This document shows, piece after piece, positions 26,696-38,653 of a stretch of DNA of 64,000 nt (position 1 is its first letter; every line of letters starts with the position of its first letter). Both the position numbers and the translations under genes were made by a program. A model generated the notes under the pieces. The model was not told the DNA's origin and ran no database searches. It saw only the letters and a program-made list of their open reading frames with translations. Origin of the DNA: Acidobacteriota bacterium (GTDB lineage: Bacteria > Acidobacteriota > Terriglobia > Terriglobales > Acidobacteriaceae); contig JAJXWA010000012.1 of the NCBI GenBank assembly GCA_021781795.1, positions 1 through 64,000 of the forward strand, written 5' to 3'.

Positions 26696-27293
26696 CCTGC
26701 CGCTTCTTCAGCCACCAGCCCAGAATGGCCAGCGCCACCAGCACGGCCACCAGAGCCAGCGCCGTTACTGCATGATGCGCCACCAGGTTCACCGCGCCCG
26801 GTCCAAGCTTCAGCACCAGCAGTGCCAGCAGCAGCCAGCGCACCAGCCGCCCGGCGAAGACAGCCACCATGTAAGGCCCCACGCGCATCTCGAAGACGCC
26901 CGCGGCAAACACGAAGATCTTCCACGGTGTCGGCGGCGGCAGCATGGAGGGGATCATCACCGCCAGAAACTCCTGCCGCTCGAACCGGTCCCGTAGCTCC
27001 TCGAATCGCTTGCGGTTCACCCGCTTCAGCAGAAACAGCTCGCCGCCCGCGCGACCCAGCCCGTAGGGCAGCAGGCCGCCGATCGCCGAACCGGCCGCGG
27101 CCAGCAGGCAGTAGAGCCAGAAATGGCTCTTGTTCTGCCACACAAAGACCGCCAGGATGGCGTCCATCGGTACCGGGATGCTGGACGAATCCAGCAGCGC
27201 CACTGCGCCTGCGCCCCAGAAGCCCAGCTTTAGAATTGCCGGCAGAGCCGCCAGCTTCCACCACGCCAGGAGTTTTAAAAAAACCTGCTTCAA
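26673..27293 (-). CDS. DedA/VTT-domain membrane protein (YqaA-like)
   Basis: The 206-residue protein has the VTT (SNARE-associated Golgi) domain of the DedA family, whose members move lipids or small ions across the membrane or affect envelope homeostasis. The core shows the re-entrant segment LLDSSSIPVPMDAILAVFV, the GSAIGGLLPYGLGRAGG glycine motif, and MIPSMLPPPTPWKIFVFAAGVFEM with paired prolines. Four to five TM helices are visible. The C-terminus ends in a basic tail (KKRQEKTEARP). It stands alone, between two convergent or divergent neighbours. Confidence 0.85.
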   Translation of the reverse strand: MKQVFLKLLAWWKLAALPAILKLGFWGAGAVALLDSSSIPVPMDAILAVFVWQNKSHFWLYCLLAAAGSAIGGLLPYGLGRAGGELFLLKRVNRKRFEELRDRFERQEFLAVMIPSMLPPPTPWKIFVFAAGVFEMRVGPYMVAVFAGRLVRWLLLALLVLKLGPGAVNLVAHHAVTALALVAVLVALAILGWWLKKRQEKTEARP

Positions 27294-27456
27294 ACCCGTT
27301 CCTTTCCGCCGTCCAATCCGTCCATTCCAAAAGATTGATTGTACGTTCCGCCTGTCAGTCGGGGACGATTTGCCTCCTGCGCCGGGAATGAGAAAATAGG
27401 GAGGAAGGATTCGTGAGGGAAGCTGCGCCTAGGCGCCGCCCGTTCCCGCCGGAAGC

Positions 27457-28557
27457 ATGCCCACCACCCAACCACCCACTGCAGCCAACGAGCCGAACGA
27501 GTCGAACGGCGCGAACGAGCGCCCTGAGGCCTCGTCCCTGACCGCGTCTCCGGCCACCGAAGAGCCGCGCTCGGATGAACCGCGTGGCTCCGGCCGCGCG
27601 ACGTCCCGGTGGGTTGACTACGACACGCACGAACTGCTGGAGATGATCAGCGAGCTTGAGGATGAGCGCCGCTGGTCGCGGCTGCGCGAGGGCATCTGGC
27701 TCGCCATTCTCATCCATATTCTGCTGCTCTCGGCCATTACGTGGATTCCGAAGTATGTCTTCCGTGTGCCCCCGGTTGTCGATCCCTTTGACGCCATTAA
27801 GCAGCGCAAGGATCTCAGCTATCTCGACCTGCCACCCGACGCGCTGCGCCAGCTCCAGCCCAAGGTGAAGGTCAAGCCGTTGCCGGAGAAGAAGCCCCTC
27901 ATCGACAAGCAGACGCTCGAGGAGATGAACAAGCCGGAGGCTGCGCCGCCTCCACCGCCGCCTCCCACCGAGCAGCCCAAGGCTGAAACCCCGCAACCAG
28001 CTCCGCCCATTCCGCCCAGTGCGCAGTCGCAGTCGCAGATCAGCGCGCCCCGTCCGCAGGCCGTACCGGCGCGGCCCAACTTCGCCATGCAGTCTGAGAA
28101 CCCCGCCGACCAGCTGCGCGAGGCCATGCGCGGAGCCGCGCAGAATCGCGGCTCCAGCGGCAACAATTTGCCCTCCGGCGGCGGCTTGTCGATGCACCCC
28201 GGCGCGGGCACCGGTGGCGTGGAAGTCCTCTCGGACACGCAGGGGGTGGACTTCAACTCCTGGCTCATGCGCTGGCACCGTGAGACCGAACGCACCTGGG
28301 ACCCGCTCATTCCCGACGAGGTCAATCCGCCGATCCTCAAGTCCGGTGCCGTCATCATTCGCTTCAAGGTGTTGCCCAATGGCCGCGTCATGGATGGCAG
28401 CATGGTGCTCGAAGGCCGCTCCGGCGATACCGGCCTGGATCGCGCCGCATGGGGCGCCATCACCGGCTCAAATTATCCGCCGCTGCCGCGCGAGTTCCAC
28501 GGGCCGTATCTTGAACTCAGGGCAGTCTTTCTCTACAACATGCAGCCGCCTCAGTAG
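27457..28557 (+). CDS. TonB-family protein
   Basis: The 366-residue protein has a Ser/Asn/Glu-rich cytoplasmic head (1-70), one TM helix (about 80-98; IWLAILIHILLLSAITW), a Pro-rich periplasmic spacer (130-200, including a run of eight prolines) and a TonB-like C-terminal domain (about 255-366; GAVIIRFKVLPNGRVMDG and ALRAV-type strands near the end). This matches TonB energy-transducer architecture, linking inner-membrane proton motive force to outer-membrane receptors. The cytoplasmic head before the TM is much longer than in E. coli TonB. No exbB or exbD is in the window. Confidence 0.8.
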   Translation: MPTTQPPTAANEPNESNGANERPEASSLTASPATEEPRSDEPRGSGRATSRWVDYDTHELLEMISELEDERRWSRLREGIWLAILIHILLLSAITWIPKYVFRVPPVVDPFDAIKQRKDLSYLDLPPDALRQLQPKVKVKPLPEKKPLIDKQTLEEMNKPEAAPPPPPPPTEQPKAETPQPAPPIPPSAQSQSQISAPRPQAVPARPNFAMQSENPADQLREAMRGAAQNRGSSGNNLPSGGGLSMHPGAGTGGVEVLSDTQGVDFNSWLMRWHRETERTWDPLIPDEVNPPILKSGAVIIRFKVLPNGRVMDGSMVLEGRSGDTGLDRAAWGAITGSNYPPLPREFHGPYLELRAVFLYNMQPPQ

Positions 28558-28580
28558 GATGGGTCATCTCATCGCTCCGA

Positions 28581-28626
28581 GACGGGCGAGTATCATTCAC
28601 TCATAGGCTTCCCGCCCGTCATCTTT
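28581..28626 (+). terminator. Hairpin after the TonB-family gene
   Basis: GACGGGCG (28581-28588) pairs perfectly with CGCCCGTC (28613-28620), with a smaller GAGT/ACTC pairing in the loop, and ATCTTT follows. It lies just before the TPR gene's ribosome-binding site and could also act as an attenuator. Confidence 0.5.
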
Positions 28627-28636
28627 CAGGGGCATC

Positions 28637-29785
28637 ATGGCGACCCGGTCCTACAGGCTTGATTCTTCGCGACTTCTACGGCGTGAACCCGTAGCCCTGG
28701 CCGTGTTGACCCTCGCCGCAATCCTGGCTTTCCTCTTCGTTACGGGACTCTCGCGGATGTTTCATGCGCAGCAGGATGCGCTCGCCCAGCGATGGTCTTC
28801 GCGCGGACTCACGGACCTGCAGGCCGGCCGGTATGCAGACGCCATCCCTGAGTTTCGCGCCGCACTGCTCTACTCCCGCGACGACTTCGACTTCCGGCTC
28901 GGCCTGGCGCAGGCGCTCATCGGGCTTCACCGCAACGCCGAGGCCTATACCTACCTCATCAATCTCTGGGGACGCCGTCCCGAGAACGGCGTCGTCAACC
29001 TTGAACTGGCCCGCATCGCCGCAGAGCAGGGGCAGACCGAGCAGGCCCTCCGCTCCTATCACAACGCCATCTACGCCAACTGGCCCGCAGGGCAGGAAAG
29101 CCGGGCAACCGAAACGCGCTTTGAACTCGTCGAATACCTTCTCAAGCTTCAGGCCAGGACCCAGGCGGAGTCCGAGCTGATCTCGCTTGCGGCCTCCGTG
29201 GGCGATGATGCCGCGCAGCAAACACGTCTTGGCGCTCTATTTCAGCGCATTCCAGACTACGAGCACGCACTCGCGGCCTTTCGTCGCGCACTCGCCGCCG
29301 ACTCTCACGATCCTGCAGCCCTTACCGGCGCAGGAACCGCTGCCTACGATCTGGGTCGCTACTCCATCGCAGAACGCTACCTGCAGGATGCGGTCAGCCG
29401 CAACCCCGGCGACTACATCAGCAACGACCGCCTCAGGATTGCCCGGCTTGTCCTGCAACTCGATCCCCTTCGGCCCCGCATCCGTGCCGCGGAGCGCGAT
29501 CGTAATGTCATGACAGCCTTTGCCGCCGCAGGCGACCGGCTCAAGGCCTGCCCCGTCGCCGCAACGTATGCTGCCGCCGGCACATCGAAACAGGATCTTG
29601 CCGCGCAGTGGGCAAAACTGAAGCCTCAGATCACCCCGAGCGGCCTGCGCCGCGATCCCGACCTCACGACCACCGCGATGGATCTGGTCTTTACCGTTGA
29701 GCGCCAGGCAAGCGAGTGGTGCGGTACGCCGACCACCACCGACTCAGCACTTCTGTTGATTGCAAAACTACACGAGGGGAACTGA
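28637..29785 (+). CDS. Membrane-anchored TPR protein
   Basis: The 382-residue protein has an N-terminal TM helix (about 19-41; VALAVLTLAAILAFLFVTGL) followed by at least five tetratricopeptide repeats (50-270), for example GRYADAIPEFRAALLYS, GQTEQALRSYHNAIYAN and PDYEHALAAFRRALAAD. The C-terminal 100 residues are helical without a known domain. TPR arrays bind other proteins, so this is probably a periplasmic scaffold. AGGGG lies 6 bases before the ATG. The CLC transporter gene starts 1 base after its stop, suggesting co-transcription. Confidence 0.82.
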   Translation: MATRSYRLDSSRLLRREPVALAVLTLAAILAFLFVTGLSRMFHAQQDALAQRWSSRGLTDLQAGRYADAIPEFRAALLYSRDDFDFRLGLAQALIGLHRNAEAYTYLINLWGRRPENGVVNLELARIAAEQGQTEQALRSYHNAIYANWPAGQESRATETRFELVEYLLKLQARTQAESELISLAASVGDDAAQQTRLGALFQRIPDYEHALAAFRRALAADSHDPAALTGAGTAAYDLGRYSIAERYLQDAVSRNPGDYISNDRLRIARLVLQLDPLRPRIRAAERDRNVMTAFAAAGDRLKACPVAATYAAAGTSKQDLAAQWAKLKPQITPSGLRRDPDLTTTAMDLVFTVERQASEWCGTPTTTDSALLLIAKLHEGN

Positions 29786-29786
29786 C

Positions 29787-31586
29787 TTGGGCTCGATCCG
29801 GAACTCGCACGCATCGGCGCAAACATCGTCCGGTGCCCCGGCGCTCGCCGAGAAGAACGCGCCGGCTCAGGCTGCGTCTGCCGCGGGCTTGTCTCCGGCA
29901 GGTGTAATTTGGTCGGTCTTCCGCGAAGACCGTTTCTTCCTTGTCCTCTCGGTTTTCATCGGCATCTTCGCTGGTCTTGCCGTGGTCTGCTTCCGCTTCG
30001 CCATCGACTGGAGCCGCATTTACTTGCTTGGCACCGGCGCTGAGCTTTCGCCATGGCGGCTCATCCTTGCGCCTGCGCTGGCCGGGCTCGCTATCGCCGT
30101 CCTCACGATTCACGTTTTTCCGGCGGCTCGCGGCAGCGGCGTCAACCAGACCAAGGCCGCGCTCTACATCTACGACGGCTATATCCCATTCAAAACGGCA
30201 ATCGGCAAGTTCATCGCCTCGTCGGTCGCCATTGGCGCGGGCCACTCGCTCGGCCCCGAGGACCCATCGCTGCAGATTGGCGCAACTCTGGCCTCCGCCA
30301 TCGGCCGACGCATGAAGCTCTCGCGCGACCGCATGCGCCTGCTTGCGCCGGTCGGCGCCGCCGCAGGCCTCGCCGCCGCATTTAACGCCCCCATCTCTGC
30401 TGTGCTGTTTGTCATCGAAGAGGTCATCGGCCGCTGGACCGCAGGCATTCTCGGCTCTGTCGTCCTCTCGGCGGTCTCCAGCGTTGTTGTCATGCGCAGC
30501 TTTCTCGGCTCGGAGTCGCTCTTCCGCATTCCGCCGGTCGAATTGCGCCGCCCCTCCGAACTCGTTGCTTACTGCATCCTCGGCATCATCGGGGGCTTTG
30601 CGTCGGTGGCGTTTTCCAGCGGCATCGGCGCGCTGCGCCCGCGCTGCCGGAACATGCCGCAATGGACGCAGTACCTGCAGCCCGCCGTAGCCGGTGCGCT
30701 CATCGGCCTCATCGCTGTGCTGGGCGCGCCGCAGGTGATGGGCGCCGGCTACGAATACATGGACGAGGCGATGCACGGCCAGTTCACCTGGCAATTCCTC
30801 GCTATTCTCGCCGCGCTCAAGATTCTCGCCACCTTGCTCTCGTTCGTCAGCGGCACGCCCGGCGGCATGTTTGCGCCCACGCTCTTCATCGGAGCGATGC
30901 TCGGTGCGGCTGTGGGCGGAGCCGAGCACGCCCTGCTGCCCCACTTCCACTACACCGCTGGAACCTACGCGCTCGTCGGGATGGGCGTTCTCTTCGCGGG
31001 ATTCCTGCGCGCGCCCATGACCTCTGTCTTTATGGTGCTTGAGGTCAGCGGCAATTACACCATCATCGTGCCCGTGATTGTCGCCAACACCTTCGCCTAC
31101 GTCATCTCCCGCGCGCTGCAGCCGGTACCCATCTTCGACGTGCTTAGCCGCCAGGACGGCCTCGATCTGCCCTCGATGGAAGAACTGCGCGAGGAAGATG
31201 TTCTGCGCGTGGAAGATGCAATGCAGCCCTCGCCCGGACCCGTGCTCGAATGCGACGATTCGCTTGACAGAGGCTTTCTCGAGCAGGAGAAGTCTTCGTG
31301 CCCCTTTCTGATGGTGCGCCTGCCCGCCAACGGCTGGGCCTGCCTTGAACAGAAGCAGGCCGAGGCATGGATGCGGGAAGGCCGCGGCGGCTATGCCCTC
31401 GGCACTCTGCTCACGGATGCCCGCATCCCTTACGTGCACCCGGATCAACCATTGGACACGGTGCTGCGCTACGTGGACCGCTGGCCGGTTGTTCCCGTGG
31501 TGAATCGCGCCAACCTGCGCAAACTCGAAGGCGTTATTTCACAGCGCGATGTGCTCGCGCGCTACCGCGATTTTGGTGGCGAATAG
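29787..31586 (+). CDS. CLC-family chloride channel/antiporter with C-terminal CBS region
   Basis: CLC proteins move chloride, often in exchange for protons. The 599-residue protein has about ten TM helices and a C-terminal CBS region (about 455-595; VISQRDVLARYRDF). The ion-pathway motifs are altered: GSGVNQ for GSGIPE and GPEDP for GREGP, with the gating glutamate kept. GGMFAPTLFIGA matches the third motif, and the internal proton-path glutamate is kept in ISAVLFVIEEV. A TTG start at 29787 was chosen because GAGGGGA lies 6 bases upstream; a longer form would overlap the TPR gene. Confidence 0.88.
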   Translation: MGSIRNSHASAQTSSGAPALAEKNAPAQAASAAGLSPAGVIWSVFREDRFFLVLSVFIGIFAGLAVVCFRFAIDWSRIYLLGTGAELSPWRLILAPALAGLAIAVLTIHVFPAARGSGVNQTKAALYIYDGYIPFKTAIGKFIASSVAIGAGHSLGPEDPSLQIGATLASAIGRRMKLSRDRMRLLAPVGAAAGLAAAFNAPISAVLFVIEEVIGRWTAGILGSVVLSAVSSVVVMRSFLGSESLFRIPPVELRRPSELVAYCILGIIGGFASVAFSSGIGALRPRCRNMPQWTQYLQPAVAGALIGLIAVLGAPQVMGAGYEYMDEAMHGQFTWQFLAILAALKILATLLSFVSGTPGGMFAPTLFIGAMLGAAVGGAEHALLPHFHYTAGTYALVGMGVLFAGFLRAPMTSVFMVLEVSGNYTIIVPVIVANTFAYVISRALQPVPIFDVLSRQDGLDLPSMEELREEDVLRVEDAMQPSPGPVLECDDSLDRGFLEQEKSSCPFLMVRLPANGWACLEQKQAEAWMREGRGGYALGTLLTDARIPYVHPDQPLDTVLRYVDRWPVVPVVNRANLRKLEGVISQRDVLARYRDFGGE

Positions 31587-31728
31587 TACAAGGCAACGGC
31601 AAACTTCGGATTTCCCTTCACCTGTCCTGCGAGATAAAATTCCAGGTAGAGACGATGCGCGGAACCCTTGCCATTTCGTCAATCCCTTCGCTCAAGCGAT
31701 TCCGTCGCGGCCGGCCTGACCGTGGACG

Positions 31729-31757
31729 TTGAACCCCCGCGCTGAGTAATCTAATCT
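31729..31757 (+). promoter_or_regulatory. Sigma-70-type promoter for acnA
   Basis: TTGAAC (31729-31734) and TAATCT (31752-31757) are 17 bases apart, placing transcription start near 31764 and leaving a leader of about 115 bases. The leader ends in a small hairpin, ATCCGC/GCGGAT (31848-31865), just before the ribosome-binding site. Confidence 0.5.
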
Positions 31758-31878
31758 CGTCGAAATTCCTGCTTCTGCGCCGTGCTGCGTTCCGGTCGGA
31801 GGAGTTCTCACGGGGTAAATCCCAGGTTCTTATCAGTCTCGAAGCCCATCCGCATGCACGCGGATAGAAAGGTCCCCA

Positions 31879-34653
<2,775 letters not shown>

Positions 34654-34680
34654 GAGAGCACGTAAAGGCTCCACAACAAC

Positions 34681-34717
34681 GAAGGCCGCTTCCCAGTGGG
34701 AGGCGGCCTTCTTGTCT
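34681..34717. terminator. Bidirectional terminator between acnA and pyk
   Basis: GAAGGCCGC (34681-34689) pairs with GCGGCCTTC (34703-34711), and the arms extend inward through CTTCCCA/GGGAG, with TTGTCT after. It separates two convergent genes. Confidence 0.88.
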
Positions 34718-34732
34718 CGGCAGGCTTCTGCG

Positions 34733-36337
34733 CTACTTGCGGCGCGCGGGCGTCTTTGCAGGCTTGGCGGCGGGACGCTTTGCCGCGGGTGCAGCCGCAG
34801 CAGCGGGCGCCATGGTTGCAGGAGCGACGACAGGCTTTGCGGGTTCCTCGTGCGTCGCCAGAAAGCGCGCACCCTCCAGGCTCTGCTCGCCCAGCACGTG
34901 GAGGCGCAGGAAGTTCGTCGAGCCGGACTTGGTGCGTGTGCCTGCAACAATCGCAATCACCTCGCGTGCGCGCACGTAGCCTTGCTGCTCCAGCAGGCTC
35001 TCCGCGACCTCCACCAGTGCCTCGGTCGTCGTGACCTTGGGGCAGCGGATGGGCGTAGTGCCCCAGAGCAGATTGAGGCGATTCACTGTGACCTCAATCG
35101 GGCTGAGAGCAAAGATCGGCGCTGCAGGATGATACTTCGAGAGCTGGCGTGCCGTCGTTCCCGACTCCGTAAAGAGGGCGATACCGCGAAGATCCAGATC
35201 TTCGGCCGCGTGCGCGGTGGCCTCGCAGATGGTCTCCGCGATAGAGAGATGGCTGGCACGCGAGCGATGTTCCTTGCGAGTGTCCTTCATGTGGCGCTCG
35301 GCCTCTGAGACAATGCGCGCCATCATGGCCACGGCTTCCACCGGATACTTGCCCACTGCAGACTCGCCGGAGAGCATCACCGCATCCGTGCCGTCATAGA
35401 CCGCATTCGCCACGTCGGAAACTTCCGCGCGCGTGGGCCGCGGATTCTCAATCATCGACTCGAGCATCTGCGTTGCCGTGATCACCGGCTTGCGATATTC
35501 CGCTGCACGGCGAATGATGTGCTTCTGAATCGCTGGAACCTTTTCCGGCGGTACTTCCACACCCAGATCGCCACGGGCCACCATGATGCCGTCGGCCACC
35601 TGCAGAATGTCGTCGAGGTGGCGGATCGCCTGCGGCTTTTCGAGCTTGGCAATAATCCAGGTCTCGCCGCCATACGCAGCTACGCGGTTGCGCACCAGGC
35701 GTACATCTTCCGCAGTCCGGACAAACGATACCGCGATCGCATCTACGCCGTTCATGATGGCGAACTCGAGATCCTCGGCGTCCTTTTCTGTAAGTGACGG
35801 AACGCGCACCGGAATACCGGGAAGATTGATGCCCTTGTTTTCGCCGAGCATGCCGCCGTTAATGATCTCGCAGATTACATCCGCGCCGTCGACTTCATGC
35901 ACGCGCAGCTCAATCAGTCCATCCGACAGCAGAATGCGCGAGCCCTGCTCAACGTTTTCCGCGAGCGTCTTGAATGTCGTGCCCACGACCGCCGCAGTGC
36001 CAGGGACCTCACGTGGCGTGATGGTAAGCCGTGCGCCGGCCTTGAGTAGTACGGGCTGATGGTCCTTCAGCTTGGATGTGCGAATCTTCGGTCCTTGCAG
36101 GTCGCCGAGGATGCAGAGGGGCTTGCGCTCCTCGCGGCTCACCTTGCGAATCATGCGAATGAGGGCCAGCTTTTCCTCGTGCGTTCCGTGCGAAAAATTC
36201 AAACGGACAACATCGATGCCTGCGCGGACCAGATCGCGGAAGGCAGACTCAGTGTTGGAAGCCGGGCCGAGGGTGGCTACTATTTTTGCACGGCGCTGGA
36301 TAGGGGATTCGGTCAGGCTTGTTTCTGCAAACGACAT
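34733..36337 (-). CDS. pyk: Pyruvate kinase with basic Ala/Pro-rich tail
   Basis: Pyruvate kinase makes ATP and pyruvate from phosphoenolpyruvate in the last step of glycolysis. The 534-residue protein has the substrate-binding RLNFSHGTHEEK, ILGDLQGPKIRT, the catalytic signature IIAKLEKPQAIRHLDDIL with MVARGDLGVEVPPEKVPAIQ, and TATQMLESMIENPRPTRAEV. The allosteric C domain is complete. About 45 extra residues at the end form a low-complexity tail rich in Ala, Pro and Lys (AAKRPAAKPAKTPARRK), unlike standard enzymes. The start at 36337 begins MSFAETSL. A possible -10 box (TACAAT, minus strand, 36398-36403) lies 60 bases upstream. Confidence 0.95.
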   Translation of the reverse strand: MSFAETSLTESPIQRRAKIVATLGPASNTESAFRDLVRAGIDVVRLNFSHGTHEEKLALIRMIRKVSREERKPLCILGDLQGPKIRTSKLKDHQPVLLKAGARLTITPREVPGTAAVVGTTFKTLAENVEQGSRILLSDGLIELRVHEVDGADVICEIINGGMLGENKGINLPGIPVRVPSLTEKDAEDLEFAIMNGVDAIAVSFVRTAEDVRLVRNRVAAYGGETWIIAKLEKPQAIRHLDDILQVADGIMVARGDLGVEVPPEKVPAIQKHIIRRAAEYRKPVITATQMLESMIENPRPTRAEVSDVANAVYDGTDAVMLSGESAVGKYPVEAVAMMARIVSEAERHMKDTRKEHRSRASHLSIAETICEATAHAAEDLDLRGIALFTESGTTARQLSKYHPAAPIFALSPIEVTVNRLNLLWGTTPIRCPKVTTTEALVEVAESLLEQQGYVRAREVIAIVAGTRTKSGSTNFLRLHVLGEQSLEGARFLATHEEPAKPVVAPATMAPAAAAAPAAKRPAAKPAKTPARRK

Positions 36338-36480
36338 GAAATGGACTCCAGAAAGGGCTAAATCGAACAGGAATTTGTACGAATTGCGGCCAGATTTATT
36401 GTACACGCGGTGCTTGGCCACAACGTGACACGACGCTTCTGTTGCAGGTTGTAACGAGGCGCAAAGTGAGGCGTGCGCGG

Positions 36481-37353
36481 TCAGATCTGGCTTTCCGTTT
36501 GCACGGGAGCCTCCTCTGGTACTCCCTGGCGTTCACGGAAGAGCACTCCATTCAACTCCGCGCCGAGCAGCGCGCTGAAGAGCGTGATATAGAGCCAGAC
36601 CAGAGTCGCGATGCCCGCGCCAAATGAGCCATAAAACATCGAGTAATCGGCGATGCGCGTCACGTAGATTCCGAACGCAAGCGTCGCCGGAAACCAGATG
36701 ACCGTGGCAGCGATGGCGCCAGGCATCACCCACACCCAGTGTTCGCCGCGCTTGGTGCCGAAGTGATAGAGCGCCGCGAGAACCGTGACGCTGGTCGTCA
36801 GCGCGATAGCCCATCGCGCCAGCCGCCATCCCACCAGCACGATGTGGCGCAACTCATGGCTGGATCCGCTGATCATCCAGCCTTCAATCTGCCGACCGAA
36901 AACAAGCACCAAGGAGGCCAGAGCCAGCGGAACGAGGACAATCGGCACCAGCATCAGTGCGCGCATTCTTCGCTGCCAGAAGCCCCAGTCGCCACGCGGC
37001 AGACGGTAAGCGCGGCGAAAGCCTTCCATCAGCGAGAGCATCAGACCGAGCCCGGCAAAGACCGATAAGCTTGCCGCTGAAAGGATGAGTTGCACCGAGC
37101 GCAGATGCTGTGCCTGCATATACGTCTGCAGCATGTCCAGGGAGCCGGTTGGCACCAGCGGCTCAAAGGCAGACCGCATCTCGACGATGAGCCGGCTCCC
37201 CTCAGGCACCATGGCCAGTATGGTTGCCGTCACAATCAAGGCAGGGAAGAGCATGAGCATGCCGCTGTACGCCGCGGCTTTCGCCGTGTCGAGCACATCG
37301 TGCTCGAGCGCGAGCCAAAGAGCCTTGCGAAACTGTGCAGCCAATCCAGCCAT
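36481..37353 (-). CDS. YihY/BrkB-family membrane protein
   Basis: The 290-residue protein has six TM helices in the YihY/virulence factor BrkB pattern. Family features are the early AAAYSGMLMLFPALIV, the central YRLPRGDWGFWQRRMRALMLV, and the conserved late segment YSMFYGSFGAGIATLVWLYI followed by LLGAELNGV. The molecular role is unknown; the family is unrelated to RNase BN despite old names. GAGAAG lies 4 bases before the ATG. It is downstream of and parallel to the LacI gene by 121 bases, but no operon is evident. Confidence 0.88.
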   Translation of the reverse strand: MAGLAAQFRKALWLALEHDVLDTAKAAAYSGMLMLFPALIVTATILAMVPEGSRLIVEMRSAFEPLVPTGSLDMLQTYMQAQHLRSVQLILSAASLSVFAGLGLMLSLMEGFRRAYRLPRGDWGFWQRRMRALMLVPIVLVPLALASLVLVFGRQIEGWMISGSSHELRHIVLVGWRLARWAIALTTSVTVLAALYHFGTKRGEHWVWVMPGAIAATVIWFPATLAFGIYVTRIADYSMFYGSFGAGIATLVWLYITLFSALLGAELNGVLFRERQGVPEEAPVQTESQI

Positions 37354-37474
37354 TGTCTTCTCTTTGAGAGTAGAGCACGGCCGCTGGGTTCTGCGAGCTG
37401 TTGCGTTTGTAAAAGGGGCTCAGGATTGCAACCGTCCGATCGACGCCCGCCGCGTGTGCTCGGAGCGGATCGCG

Positions 37475-38512
37475 TCAGACCGGCCGCGTTGACTCGCGCA
37501 CGATCAGTTCAGGCGCAACGACCACATCTTGCGTCGCCGCGTCCTGCTTCTGAATGAGCTGCAGGAGCAGCCGTCCGGCCAGCTCTCCCATGGCGCGCAC
37601 GGGCTGGCGTAGCGTTGTCAATCCGGGCAGGTGGTAGGCCGCGGAAGGGATATCGTCAAACCCCACAACGGATACATCGCCGGGCACGCTGAGGCCGGCC
37701 TCATGAAACGCACGCATTGCGCCCAGAGCCGTGAGGTCGTTGAAGGTGAGCAGTGCGGTGAAAGGCAGCCCAGTCTGCAGCAAGACTCTGGCGGCCCGAT
37801 AGCCCTCCTCGGGCGCAAGCGCCACCTGTCTTTTTCCGGGCGACTGAAGAGAGCGGACAAGCTGTGTCCTGATCTCGATGCCGTGTGCACGCAGCGTGCC
37901 GGCAATCCCCTGCCAGCGCTCTTCGGTGGCCGGGCGCCAGTCATGGCCTTTGATCACGGCAAATTGCCGGTGGCCGAGCGCAAGGAGGTGCTCGACCGCC
38001 ATCTGCGCACCAAGACGATTGTCGAGCAGCACGCGGCTCATCGCGCCTACCGCCGGGAATCCTCCGATGGAGACGACGGGGCCGTCCAGCGGCTCGTCCA
38101 CCGGAGTGTTCAGCAGGATGAAACCTTCCACCGCACGCTGCGCCAGTCGCCGCGGATACTCCCGGATCAGCTTCCTGTCGCCGTGATGAACGGCCAGGAA
38201 AAATGCGTAGTTCTCCGCATACAGGGCCTGATCGATGCCGCCGAGCACCGCGGCTGAGTAGCTTTCATCAATTGCAGGCAGCAGGATGGCAACGGTGAAG
38301 CTGCGCTGTGAGGCTAAATATTTTGCGTAGATGTTTGGCTGGTAATTGAGATCACGCGCCGCGCGCAGAATTCGTTCCCGCGTCTGTTTGGGAATGCCGG
38401 CGGCCAGCGGCGCATTGTTCAGCACGAGCGACACCGTGCTCGGATGCAGGCCCAGATGCTGCGCAAGCGCCTTCTGCGTCATCCGGGGGCGAGTTCTGCC
38501 GTGCGTGTGCAT
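37475..38512 (-). CDS. LacI-family transcriptional regulator
   Basis: The 345-residue repressor-type protein has an N-terminal LacI HTH and hinge (about 10-70; MTQKALAQHLGLHPSTVSLVLN then KYLASQR) and a periplasmic-binding-protein-like sugar-sensing domain (75-340; GFDDIPSAAYHLPGLTTLRQP). It lies directly downstream of the secreted GH79 gene and in the same direction. A strong LacI-type palindrome lies before that gene, so it probably controls the glycosidase in response to a sugar breakdown product. The effector is unknown. The start at 38512 has a GAGAG 12 bases upstream; an internal ATG at 38482 is an alternative. Confidence 0.92.
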   Translation of the reverse strand: MHTHGRTRPRMTQKALAQHLGLHPSTVSLVLNNAPLAAGIPKQTRERILRAARDLNYQPNIYAKYLASQRSFTVAILLPAIDESYSAAVLGGIDQALYAENYAFFLAVHHGDRKLIREYPRRLAQRAVEGFILLNTPVDEPLDGPVVSIGGFPAVGAMSRVLLDNRLGAQMAVEHLLALGHRQFAVIKGHDWRPATEERWQGIAGTLRAHGIEIRTQLVRSLQSPGKRQVALAPEEGYRAARVLLQTGLPFTALLTFNDLTALGAMRAFHEAGLSVPGDVSVVGFDDIPSAAYHLPGLTTLRQPVRAMGELAGRLLLQLIQKQDAATQDVVVAPELIVRESTRPV

Positions 38513-38653
38513 CGGATCGAATCTCTCGTCGTAGGATTCAGGCCGCGATACAAAGGAATGCCGGTGTCATGCTTCAGTAACGCGAGGCTCAGAGATTCCG
38601 CGCGGATGACGCCGACCGTGCAACTTGATGCCGCTCATCCGCGCAGAGGTAGA

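Noticed and set aside
29760-29786. Upstream TTG start of the CLC gene inside the TPR gene
   Set aside because: The TTG at 29787 has GAGGGGA at proper distance; the upstream codon has none and would overlap the previous gene.
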